Part shown: piece after piece, positions 35,703 through 43,570 of the stretch | Layout of the letters: every line of letters begins with the position of its first letter | How positions within the stretch are numbered: the first letter of the stretch is position 1 | Assembly: GCF_014650775.1 (NCBI RefSeq) | Contig: NZ_BMVP01000008.1 | Coordinates: 186,001-250,000, forward strand | Direction of reading: 5' to 3' | DNA from: Streptomyces cirratus | GTDB lineage: Bacteria; Actinomycetota; Actinomycetes; Streptomycetales; Streptomycetaceae | Length of the DNA stretch: 64,000 bases | Translations under genes and position numbers: made by a program | The notes under the pieces: model-generated | Seen by the model: only the letters and a program-made list of their open reading frames with translations | The model's database searches: none | Told to the model about the DNA's origin: nothing

Positions 35703-36617
35703 CTACCCTCGCCAGGGTGCGAGCCCCCACCGCAGGGTGTGCCGGGCCCCCGGTTCGAGGCGCACCTGGGCCGGGTCGCGGCGGAAGGCGTCGGGTCCGC
35801 AGCTCATCGGCTCCACGGCTACGCTCCGGCGCCGGTAGGGCTCGGCCAACGTGTCCCCGGTGTACACCTGTACGAAGTCGGCACCCTGGCCGAGCCACAG
35901 ATCGGTACCGTACGCACCGGACGGCTCGGACAGACGTACGACGGCGCGCCCGTCGGCGGACCGTCGCAGGTCGGTGAAGGCCGTGTCCAGCCGCAGCGGG
36001 CCGATGGGCCGGGGCGCACCGAAGTCGTTGGAGGCCTGCGAGACCGCCTCGGTCGCGACGGGAAGGCCGCGATCGTCGGTGCGCAGCCAGGTCCGGGCGG
36101 GAACGGTCAGCAGGGTGTCGTCGACCGTGCCGGGTCCCACGGCGAGATACGGATGCTGGCCCACTCCGTACGGGGCGGGGGCGTCGCCGACGTTCCGCGC
36201 GGTCAGCGTGACCGTCAGGCCCTGGCGGTCGAGGGCGTACTCCGCCCGGGCCACCAGGTGGAACGGGTACCCCGGTTGCGGCCAGAGCGTGGTCGTCAGC
36301 ACCACGCGGCCGTCCGTCTGTTCCACAGGCTGCCACGACGTCCAGCGCAGCAGGCCGTGGATGGCGTTGGCGTGCTCGACCTCGTTCACGGGCAATTGGA
36401 GTTCCCGCCCCCTCCAGCGGTACCGGCCGTCCCCGATCCGGTTGGGCCACGGCATGAGGAGTTGTCCGCGTCCGCCCTCGATCGGGTCGTCGGCGTCGAA
36501 GCCGTCGACGATTGGGCGCTCGGCGACCGCGTAATGGCGCAGGGCGCCGCCCAACTCCACGACCACGACGGTCTGTGGACCACAGGTCAGCCGGAACTGG
36601 GCACCCGTCCGATGCAT
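35703..36617 (-). CDS. aldose 1-epimerase (mutarotase)
   Basis: A 304-residue enzyme interconverting alpha and beta anomers of aldoses. ATG at 36617 with GAGGA upstream; longer starts add unlikely sequence. The family marks are present: P-N-R-I-G-D-G, H-G-L-L-R-W, the catalytic-type His in G-Q-H-P-Y, the Asp in L-D-T-A-F-T, and the Glu in V-E-P-M-S. It is divergent from the glucose-dehydrogenase-like SDR gene (282 bases between starts), and a mutarotase would supply beta-glucose for that dehydrogenase. Confidence 0.85.
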   Translation of the reverse strand: MHRTGAQFRLTCGPQTVVVVELGGALRHYAVAERPIVDGFDADDPIEGGRGQLLMPWPNRIGDGRYRWRGRELQLPVNEVEHANAIHGLLRWTSWQPVEQTDGRVVLTTTLWPQPGYPFHLVARAEYALDRQGLTVTLTARNVGDAPAPYGVGQHPYLAVGPGTVDDTLLTVPARTWLRTDDRGLPVATEAVSQASNDFGAPRPIGPLRLDTAFTDLRRSADGRAVVRLSEPSGAYGTDLWLGQGADFVQVYTGDTLAEPYRRRSVAVEPMSCGPDAFRRDPAQVRLEPGARHTLRWGLAPWRG

Positions 36618-36899
36618 CTTCGCCGTCCTCGCCGGTGGCGGTCGGGATGCGGGGCAACAGCACTGGAGCCCGCACACCGGGTAGTTCCATTGCAGCACCG
36701 GCCGGATCGCGGCGCACCTCGGCCGGGGCGGCCCCGCCGTGGGCGCGTTCGCCGGCGGGGCTCCCGAGCCGCCGCTGAGCCGTTCGGCCGGGGGGAGCAC
36801 TCCATAGGGGCAGCCGCAGTCGTGCCACCGGGCCGGGGCAGGGTCGCGATGCTCTGGTGGTGGCGCGCATCGTGTGTCCCCGTCGGCGCTCAGGGAGAG

Positions 36900-37745
36900 A
36901 TGTCAGTGGAAGCCAGCCTCAGTGACGGTCCAACGCTTCTCGTTCCCCAGATCCTCAAGGGACAGAAGGCGCTGGTGACGGGAGCGAACTCCGGCATCGG
37001 CAAGGCCACCGCGATCGGCCTCGGGCGGGCGGGCGCCGACGTGGTCGTGAACTACGTCGCCGGGCAGGACGCCGCCGAGAAGGTGGTCCGGGAGATCGAG
37101 GGCTTCGGGGTCCGCGCCTACGCGCACGAGGCCGACGTGTCGCAGGAGGGCCAGGTCGTCGACATGGTCGCCCGGATGGTGGAGGAGTTCGGGACCATCG
37201 ACGTGATGGTGGCCAACGCCGGTCTCCAGAGGGACGCCGCGTTCACCGACATGACCATGGACCAGTGGCGCAAGGTGCTGGAGGTCAATCTCACCGGTCA
37301 GTTCCTGTGCGCCCGCGAGGCGACCAAGGAGTTCCTGCGCCGCGGCGTCGTCCCAGAAGTGTCCCGCTCCGCCGGGAAGATCATTTGCATGAGTTCGGTG
37401 CACCAGGTCATCCCCTGGGCCGGGCACGTGAACTACGCCTCGTCCAAGGGCGGCGTGCAGATGCTCATGGAGACGCTCGCGCAGGAACTCGCCCCGCAAC
37501 GGATCCGCGTGAACGCCGTCGCTCCGGGCGCGATCCGCACCCCCATCAACCGCAACGCCTGGGACACCCCCGAAGCCGAGGCGGACCTGCTGCGGCTCAT
37601 CCCGTACCGCCGCGTGGGCGACCCCGAGGACATCGCGAACGCGGTGACCCTCCTCGCCTCCGACCTGCTCGACTACGTCGTGGGGACGACGATCTTCGTG
37701 GACGGGGGAATGACGCTGTTCCCCGGCTTCGCCACCGGCGGCTGA
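36900..37745 (+). CDS. short-chain dehydrogenase, glucose 1-dehydrogenase-like
   Basis: A 281-residue SDR. ATG at 36900; a GTG at 36906 is better spaced from GGGAG at 36893. The NAD(P) motif is T-G-A-N-S-G-I-G, then V-A-N-A-G, the catalytic set S-S-V-H-Q..Y-A-S-S-K, and D-G-G-M-T at the end. The N-terminal L-K-G-Q-K-A-L-V-T-G and the R-T-P-I-N-R-N-A-W-D segment match bacterial glucose 1-dehydrogenases. It would oxidise glucose to gluconolactone, with cydAB and gluconokinase genes downstream. SDR substrate calls by sequence are uncertain. Confidence 0.75.
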   Translation: MSVEASLSDGPTLLVPQILKGQKALVTGANSGIGKATAIGLGRAGADVVVNYVAGQDAAEKVVREIEGFGVRAYAHEADVSQEGQVVDMVARMVEEFGTIDVMVANAGLQRDAAFTDMTMDQWRKVLEVNLTGQFLCAREATKEFLRRGVVPEVSRSAGKIICMSSVHQVIPWAGHVNYASSKGGVQMLMETLAQELAPQRIRVNAVAPGAIRTPINRNAWDTPEAEADLLRLIPYRRVGDPEDIANAVTLLASDLLDYVVGTTIFVDGGMTLFPGFATGG

Positions 37746-37790
37746 GCCCGCAGTCCGCCCGCCGTCCGACACGAAACCGCCAAGGCCCGC

Positions 37791-39263
37791 ATGAACAGCG
37801 CGATCGCGATCATGGCGGACACCCCGCCGCAGCTGCTCCCCGCCCGTGAGCTCATGGCCTTCACCCTGGCCTCCCACATCCTGCTCGTGCCCTTCGGGGT
37901 GGCCCTGCCGGCCATCACCCTCCTGATGCACTACCGCGGGCTGCGCAAGGGCGACGCGGTCGCCCTGCTGCTCGCCCGCCGCTGGTCGGCGGTCATGGCC
38001 GTGCAGTTCGCCATCGGCGTCGTCACCGGTACCGTGCTCTCCTTCGAGTTCGGCCTGCTATGGCCGGGACTGATGGGCCGCTGGGGTGATGTCTTCGGCC
38101 TCGGATTCGGGGTCGAGGCGTGGGCCTTCTTCCTGGAAGCCGTCCTCATCGCGATCTACCTCTACGGCTGGCGCAGGCTCAAGCCGTGGACGCACTTCTG
38201 GCTGGGTCTGCCCCTGCCGCTGACCGCGCTGATGGGGGCGTTCGGCATCATCGCCGCGAACTCCTGGATGAACACGCCGCGGGGCTTCACGCTGGACGCG
38301 GGCGGCAACCCCGTGGACGTCGACGTGCGCAGGGCGATCTTTACGCCGATGTTCGGGCCCGAGTACTGGCACTTCGTGGCGGGGGTCGTCCTCACGGCCG
38401 GGTACGTGGTCGCGGGGGTGTACGCGGTCGGCTGGCTGCGCGGCCGGCGCGACCGTTACCACCGGCTCGGCTTCACCGTGCCGTTCACCGTCGCCGCGAT
38501 CCTCACCCCCGTTCAGTTCGTGCTCGGGGACTCCATCGCCCGCTCTGTCTTCCACAAGCAGCCGGTGAAGTTCGCGGCCACCGAGATCGTCTGGAAGACC
38601 GGTACCCACGTACCGGAGTACATGTTCGGTCGCCTGCATTCGGACGGGTCGATCTCCGGCGGGATCAAGATCCCGCAACTGGACTCGATCCTCGCCGGTT
38701 TCAGCCCCGACACCCGGGTGACGGGACTGACGGCGGTGCCCGCGAGCGACCGCCCGACGGCGACCCAGGCCACGATCGCCCACTGGGCGTTCGACATCAT
38801 GGTGACGATCGGGAGCCTCCTCGTCCTGCTCGCGCTCTGGTACGGCTGGTGCTGGTTGCGCCGACGTGAACTGCCGCGCTCACCCTGGTTCTTCCGGTGT
38901 GCCGCGGTGGCCGGAGCGGCCTGCCTGGTGACGGTGGAATGCGGCTGGATCACCACCGAAGTGGGCCGCCAGCCCTGGATCGTCTACCAGAACATGCGGG
39001 TGTCCGAAGCCGTCACGGACACCCGGGCCACGTCGTTGTGGGCGATGCTCGCGATCGTCGTCGTGGTCTACACACTGGTCCTCGGCACCTTCCTGGCCGT
39101 CCTGCTCACGATGCGCACCCGGTGGCGGGCCGCCGACGAACAAACGGTCGGCTCCCATCCCGACGGCTCCCCGGAGGGCGACACGCCCTACGGTCCGCGC
39201 CGGTCGGCCGCCGCCGCGGCACCGGACCACGGCACCGCGCACGATGACGGAGGAGGGCCATGA
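37791..39263 (+). CDS. cydA: cytochrome bd-type quinol oxidase subunit I
   Basis: A 490-residue membrane protein with about nine helices. It has the conserved A-S-H-I-L-L-V-P-F histidine helix, V-L-S-F-E-F-G-L, F-F-L-E-A, the M-N-T-P-R-G segment and E-C-G-W-I-T-T-E-V-G-R-Q-P-W near the C-terminus. The Q loop is short, as in CIO-type bd oxidases. It oxidises quinol and reduces O2 to water. Its stop overlaps the cydB ATG (ATGA). Streptomyces usually has a separate cydAB-cydCD locus, so this is likely an extra copy. No cydCD genes are near. Confidence 0.93.
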   Translation: MNSAIAIMADTPPQLLPARELMAFTLASHILLVPFGVALPAITLLMHYRGLRKGDAVALLLARRWSAVMAVQFAIGVVTGTVLSFEFGLLWPGLMGRWGDVFGLGFGVEAWAFFLEAVLIAIYLYGWRRLKPWTHFWLGLPLPLTALMGAFGIIAANSWMNTPRGFTLDAGGNPVDVDVRRAIFTPMFGPEYWHFVAGVVLTAGYVVAGVYAVGWLRGRRDRYHRLGFTVPFTVAAILTPVQFVLGDSIARSVFHKQPVKFAATEIVWKTGTHVPEYMFGRLHSDGSISGGIKIPQLDSILAGFSPDTRVTGLTAVPASDRPTATQATIAHWAFDIMVTIGSLLVLLALWYGWCWLRRRELPRSPWFFRCAAVAGAACLVTVECGWITTEVGRQPWIVYQNMRVSEAVTDTRATSLWAMLAIVVVVYTLVLGTFLAVLLTMRTRWRAADEQTVGSHPDGSPEGDTPYGPRRSAAAAAPDHGTAHDDGGGP

Positions 39264-40318
39264 TCGAGGACGTCGTCGCATGGGTGCTGCTGGCGGCGGT
39301 GGCCGCCTACGCCTGCGCCGGCGGGACCGACTACGGCGCGGGCTTCTGGGACCTGTTCGCGGGCGGCCCCGAACGGGGCAAGCGTCCCCGGTGGTTGATC
39401 GACCACGCCATGGAGCCGGTCTGGGAGACGAACAACGTCTGGCTCATCTTCGTCCTGGTGATCATGTGGACGGGGTTTCCGGTCCTGTTCCAGACCGTCT
39501 TCACGGCGATGTGGCTGCCCCTGGCGCTCGCGGCCGTCGGGCTCGTCCTGCGCGGTGCGGGCTTCGCCCTGCGCAAGCCCATGACACGCCTCTCGCGGCG
39601 CAGGGTCTACGGCGCCGCCTTCGCCGTCTCCTCACTGCTCACGCCCTTCTTCCTCGGAGCAGTGGTCGGCGGCCTGGCCACGGGCCGGGTCGCTCCGGGA
39701 ACGAAGGCCTCCGCCGACGCGTGGTCCAACGGGACCTCCGTGCTCGCCGGGCTGCTCGCCGTCGCGGCGACGGCCTTCCTGGGCGCGGTGTTCCTGACCG
39801 CCGACGCCCGCCGCTTCGACGCCCCCGACCTCGTCCGCTACTTCCGGCTGAGGGCATGGTGCAGCCTCGCGGTCATCGCCGTTCTCGCCGTGGTCGGCCT
39901 CGCCGTCACCCGGCACGACGCGCGCTACGTCCACGACGGCCTCACCAGCGGCATCGGTCTGGCCCTGGTGGTCGCGGCCGCGGTCAGCGCGGTGGCCACC
40001 GCCGGACTGCTGTACCGCGCCGTGACCGGCTGGGCGAGGCTGACGGCGGTCGGCAGTGTCGCCCTCGTCGTGGTCGCTTGGGGGCTGGCCCAACGGCCGT
40101 ATCTCATCCCCACCTCGCTGACCGTGGACCAGGCGGCCGGAGCGTCGACGACATTGCGCTGGCTGCTCCTCGTCACGGCCATCGCGGTGGTGCTCGTCGG
40201 ACCGCCCCTGGTCCTGCTCTACCGGCTGGACACCGGGGGAGCCCTGCAACCCCTCGCCGAGAACGACCTGCGGCGCACGGCCGCCGACCGGGGTGGGTCC
40301 GGCACCCCACCGTCGTGA
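39260..40318 (+). CDS. cydB: cytochrome bd-type quinol oxidase subunit II
   Basis: A 352-residue membrane protein with about eight helices, translationally coupled to cydA. The signature D-Y-G-A-G-F-W-D-L-F in helix 1 and W-E-T-N-N-V-W-L-I-F-V in the next loop and helix are typical of CydB. GGAGG precedes the ATG. Together with CydA it forms the oxidase core. The next gene is gluconokinase, 52 bases away on the same strand. Confidence 0.93.
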   Translation: MIEDVVAWVLLAAVAAYACAGGTDYGAGFWDLFAGGPERGKRPRWLIDHAMEPVWETNNVWLIFVLVIMWTGFPVLFQTVFTAMWLPLALAAVGLVLRGAGFALRKPMTRLSRRRVYGAAFAVSSLLTPFFLGAVVGGLATGRVAPGTKASADAWSNGTSVLAGLLAVAATAFLGAVFLTADARRFDAPDLVRYFRLRAWCSLAVIAVLAVVGLAVTRHDARYVHDGLTSGIGLALVVAAAVSAVATAGLLYRAVTGWARLTAVGSVALVVVAWGLAQRPYLIPTSLTVDQAAGASTTLRWLLLVTAIAVVLVGPPLVLLYRLDTGGALQPLAENDLRRTAADRGGSGTPPS

Positions 40319-40370
40319 CCAGGCCTCGGCGGACGGCCGTCGGGGCCGATGCGGACAGAGCGGGTGACGC

Positions 40371-40910
40371 GTGACGGGGCCCGGGCGCGAACCGGTGATC
40401 GTGGTGGTGCTGGGCGTCTCCGGCGCCGGGAAGAGCACCGTGGGCAAAGCCCTGGCAGAGGCCCTCGGGGTGCCGTTCCTGGAGGGTGACGACCTACATC
40501 CCGGCGCGAACATCGCCAAGATGGCCTCCGGCCGCTCCCTGGACGACACGGACCGCGCCCCCTGGCTCGGCGTGCTCAGGGAGCGTATGCGGCAGTCCTC
40601 CCGGGCGGGCCGGGGGCTGGTGGTCTCCTGCTCGGCGCTCAAGCGGGCGTATCGCGACGAACTCCGCGGGGCCGCCCCGAACGTCTGGTTCCTCTACCTG
40701 GTGCTGGACCGCGAGACCGCCCGGGGGCGGGTCTCCCGGCGTCCAGGCCATTTCATGCCCGCCCTGCTGGTCGACTCCCAGTTCGAGGCGCTCGACCCGC
40801 TGGAACCGGACGAGCCCGGCGCGACCGTCGACGCCACGGCGGCCCTGGAGGACACCGTGGCCCGGGCGCGCGGCGCCGTCGCCCGCCTCGGTGGGGGGCC
40901 GCAGCGGTGA
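40371..40910 (+). CDS. gluconokinase
   Basis: A 179-residue P-loop kinase with a GTG start. Walker A is G-V-S-G-A-G-K-S-T, then F-L-E-G-D-D-L-H-P-G-A-N-I-A-K-M, R-A-P-W-L and C-S-A-L-K-R-A-Y-R-D, all typical for thermoresistant-type gluconokinase, and the length is standard. It phosphorylates gluconate to 6-phosphogluconate. With the SDR and epimerase it completes a route from glucose via gluconate into the pentose phosphate pathway. Confidence 0.92.
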   Translation: MTGPGREPVIVVVLGVSGAGKSTVGKALAEALGVPFLEGDDLHPGANIAKMASGRSLDDTDRAPWLGVLRERMRQSSRAGRGLVVSCSALKRAYRDELRGAAPNVWFLYLVLDRETARGRVSRRPGHFMPALLVDSQFEALDPLEPDEPGATVDATAALEDTVARARGAVARLGGGPQR

Positions 40911-40934
40911 GGAACCGGTTCTTCCCGGCCGGGG

Positions 40935-41050
40935 TCAGCCGCCCAGGAGTACGGCGATGTCGCCCGAGCGCGGCGTCGGAGCTGCGGAGCGGGTTACGGG
41001 CAGCAGTGTGCCGTCCGGGCGCACCAGGGCGGGCCGATTGTCGACGCCTC
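40935..41050 (-). pseudogene. C-terminal scrap, TrkA-C/antiporter-like
   Basis: About 35 codons read leftward end in P-A-L-V-R-P-D-G-T-L-L-P-V-T-R, P-R-S-G-D-I-A-V-L-L-G-G and a stop. This is the look of the RCK_C-type tail of cation transporters or antiporters. Nothing upstream supports a full gene. Low confidence. The rest of 40911-41366 holds no gene. Confidence 0.3.
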
Positions 41051-41320
41051 GCCGCCCGCTGACGGTGCGCCTGGCGGACCCGGCCGGGTTCCAGCGACCG
41101 CCCGCACCCCCACCGAGGTCCGTACGAGGCGCGAGCATACGTGACGCAGGGCCAGCGGAAGCCATCGTGCTCTGTTGTATGCGCCCGCCGGAATGCAGCT
41201 GATGCCGGAAGGCGCCAGGTCACGAGCTGCGGCTGGCGAGGGGGCGACGGATCCGTGTGCCCTGCTCGGCGGAGATCAGCCGTGCGGCGTATTCTCCCGC
41301 CCCGAACGGGCGACGGACAG

Positions 41321-41348
41321 GGCAAACCCTCCCCGGGGAGGGTTTGCC
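41321..41348. promoter_or_regulatory. 28-bp perfect palindrome before a secreted-protein gene
   Basis: Two 14-base arms with no spacer (half-site GGCAAACCCTCCCC at 41321-41334, exact complement at 41335-41348), ending 18 bases before the ATG at 41367. Without a loop it is better suited to a dimeric regulator than to a terminator, but a hairpin on the mRNA is also possible. Confidence 0.6.
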
Positions 41349-41366
41349 GCCAGTACCCATGAGGCC

Positions 41367-41888
41367 ATGACTTCTCGTGGAGGACGGCTTCTGGCCGTTG
41401 TAAGCAGTGCTGCGCTGGTCGGCCTTGTGGCCCTGGCGAGCGGCATCGTCCCGGCTCAGGCCGCGCCCGGTGCCCGTGCGTCGGTCGAAGGGTGCAGCAA
41501 CAAGACCGACAACCGCAGTCCGAACAACTGGACCGCGGCCGATTGGAAGATCTGTGTCGGCAACTATGGGGGACCTCACGGTGAGGTCGACACCAAGTGC
41601 TACGCCGGACAGACCATCGGCTGGAATGCCAATCCGTGCACGGTCTCGGGGTCCTTTGAGATCCGCAAGGGACAGGAAGTCGTCAAGTCCGGCAGGTTCG
41701 CCGTCGGTTCCCCGATGAACGGGATCGTCACCGCGGTCCCCTTCCGCTTCAGCTGCCAGGGACACGGCGTGTACACCTTCAAGACCACAGGCGTCCATGC
41801 CACGCTCCGCGACGGCAACGGCAACCCCAGGCAGGGCTACGAGTCCGCGGCCGTCGCAGACGCGACAGCCGCTGTCACCATGTGCTGA
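41367..41888 (+). CDS. secreted protein of unknown function, 173 aa
   Basis: ATG at 41367. A signal peptide (M-T-S-R-G-G-R-L-L-A-V-V-S-S-A-A-L-V-G-L) ends near P-A-Q-A-A. The mature protein has six cysteines (C-S-N-K-T, K-I-C-V-G, T-K-C-Y-A, N-P-C-T-V, S-C-Q-G-H and the last residue), suggesting three disulfides in a small beta-rich fold. Family not recognised. A 28-bp palindrome lies just upstream and a strong terminator follows, so it is a single-gene unit. Confidence 0.75.
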   Translation: MTSRGGRLLAVVSSAALVGLVALASGIVPAQAAPGARASVEGCSNKTDNRSPNNWTAADWKICVGNYGGPHGEVDTKCYAGQTIGWNANPCTVSGSFEIRKGQEVVKSGRFAVGSPMNGIVTAVPFRFSCQGHGVYTFKTTGVHATLRDGNGNPRQGYESAAVADATAAVTMC

Positions 41889-41904
41889 ACTGAGCGACTT
41901 CCAC

Positions 41905-41949
41905 GCAGCGCGGAGCCCCGGCCGGAGCGTGGCCGGGGCTCTGCGCTGC
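41905..41949 (+). terminator. terminator after the secreted-protein gene
   Basis: Arms of 19 bases (41905-41923 and 41931-41949) that pair at 18 positions with one possible G-U, 7-base loop. It lies 16 bases after the stop codon. Confidence 0.85.
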
Positions 41950-42155
41950 GCACGGCAGCTCACTGCCTGCGAACCGGCATGAGGGACGCTCAGGATATCG
42001 GGCGCCATCCGGTTCTCCCGTAAGGAGGGCGACCGGGTGCGCCCGGCCGAAGTCAGGTTTTCCCCACCCTGTTCCAGGGGGCTTGTCGGAGTGCCTGAGT
42101 CCGGCATCGCATGATCGGCTGTCCGCACGGGATTCACGTGACGGAAGGTGGACAA

Positions 42156-42833
42156 GTGAGGGTCCGGATCGGGTACTCGGCATGGATCGCGGGTGTGGTG
42201 CAGTTCTTTGTCATCCACGGGATTGCCCAGTCGGCTTGGGCCAGACCGTATAGCTGGGCGCGGAACAACATCAGCGACTTGGGCAACGCCCACTGCGCCC
42301 TGCAACCAGAGCCGGAGGCGCGATACATCTGTTCCCCCGAGCACGCTCTGATGAATGCTTCTTTCGTCGCCCTGGGAGTGCTGCTCGTTGTTGGCGTGGT
42401 CCTGACCGGTGGTGTTTTGTGGCGCAGAGGCCGGCCCGCCGCCGCGGCCCGTGTGCTGCTCGCCGGTGCCGGCGTGGGATTCGTGCTGGCCGGGTTGGCT
42501 CCGGCAGACGTCAACGAGAACCAGCATGTCGTGGGCGCCCTCTTCATCATGGCAGCGGGCAACCTCGGTCTCGTTGTGGCCGGGGTCGGCCTGGCAGAGC
42601 ACGTGCCTCTCTCCCTGCGGCGGGGTACCAGCCTGCTTGGAGTCACAGCGATCACGGCCTTCGGGCTGTTCCTCTCCCAGCACTACCTCGGCCTCGGCAT
42701 GGGAGGTATGGAACGGGTCGCCCTTTTCCCTCTCCTGTTCTGGGCGCTGGCCGTCGGTGTCCGTGGCCTCGTCCGTCGGGCAGGTCATATGCACGAGGTG
42801 ATGCCGAGCCAGCGTCTCAGCCGCACTGGTTGA
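42156..42833 (+). CDS. DUF998-family membrane protein
   Basis: A 225-residue membrane protein. The GTG at 42156 has GGAAGG 7 bases upstream, while an ATG at 42111 has none. Six hydrophobic helices can be counted. The first loop N-N-I-S-D-L-G-N-A-H-C followed by Y-I-C-S-P-E-H-A-L-M-N-A-S-F-V is the DUF998 signature. Function unknown. The gene stands alone. Confidence 0.85.
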   Translation: MRVRIGYSAWIAGVVQFFVIHGIAQSAWARPYSWARNNISDLGNAHCALQPEPEARYICSPEHALMNASFVALGVLLVVGVVLTGGVLWRRGRPAAAARVLLAGAGVGFVLAGLAPADVNENQHVVGALFIMAAGNLGLVVAGVGLAEHVPLSLRRGTSLLGVTAITAFGLFLSQHYLGLGMGGMERVALFPLLFWALAVGVRGLVRRAGHMHEVMPSQRLSRTG

Positions 42834-42893
42834 GAGCTCTGGTCAGGTTCCGGTTGGGCGCACGTGCGACGTCGAGATCGGATCGGGCATCAT

Positions 42894-43110
42894 CCGACGC
42901 GGATCCCCGACCTCGTCGCCGCGGCCGCCCAGCTCCCGGACGCCCTGGTCCTTCATGGCGAACCGGTCGTCCGGGACACGGCGGCGGGCCGGCTGTCGTC
43001 CGAGGGGATGCAACGCCGCACCCCCGCTGGAAGCCGCACCGTGCGAGCTCGCCGCTCCCGGACCGCGTTCTTCATCGCCTTCGACGTCCTCCAGAGCGAT
43101 GCCCGGGACG
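42894..43110 (+). pseudogene. ATP-dependent DNA ligase remnant
   Basis: A segment reading I-P-D-L-V-A-A-A-A-Q-L-P-D-A-L-V-L-H-G-E-P-V-V-R-D, then G-R-L-S-S-E-G-M-Q-R-R and F-F-I-A-F-D-V-L-Q-S-D matches the middle of the adenylation domain of actinobacterial LigC/LigD-type ligases. The active-site Lys motif and the OB domain are missing, and the D-G-E-L position is changed to H-G-E-P. A short Ku scrap occurs at 52923. Confidence 0.6.
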
Positions 43111-43570
43111 TCCCCGCGGCGCCGGCGTCGAGCCGGGACGCGACACACGGTGACGTGACATCCCCACCTTCGCCCTGTCCGGAGCTTCGCCCCCTGACCT
43201 GCGCCGACAACGGCCGTACGTCGCCGACACTCTGGGCAAACCGAGGTCTTCACCGTCCCGTACGAACCGCATGTGCTGATCGCCACCCCCAAGTACGCGC
43301 AGGAGATAGCCCGTCCCTTTCTCCGGCACGCCGGGCGCGTCGAACACAGGGTGTCTCAAGGACGTGTCAGCGCCCCGGTTCGAGCCCACACCCTGAAACC
43401 GGATGCCCGGAGCGGGAGAGCGCGAGGGGTCCCCGCACCTGTGACAGGCCGGCCGGATCCGAACCGGTGTGATGACACGCGCGGGCCAGGCCAGACCTGG
43501 TGGGGAGCGGAGTTGGTCGGCGGGGCCGGTCGACGGCCTCTTCGGGGGTTGCGGTTCTGCGGGGGCGGGC
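43111..43570. other. no supported gene; one protein-like scrap
   Basis: A + strand frame around 43235-43350 reads E-V-F-T-V-P-Y-E-P-H-V-L-I-A-T-P-K-Y-A and looks coding, but I cannot assign it and it has no start. The rest shows nothing. Confidence 0.35.

Noticed and set aside
43350..43420. tRNA-like GGTTCGAGCC segment
   Set aside because: The surrounding bases do not form a T-stem or acceptor stem, so no tRNA or tRNA fragment is supported.
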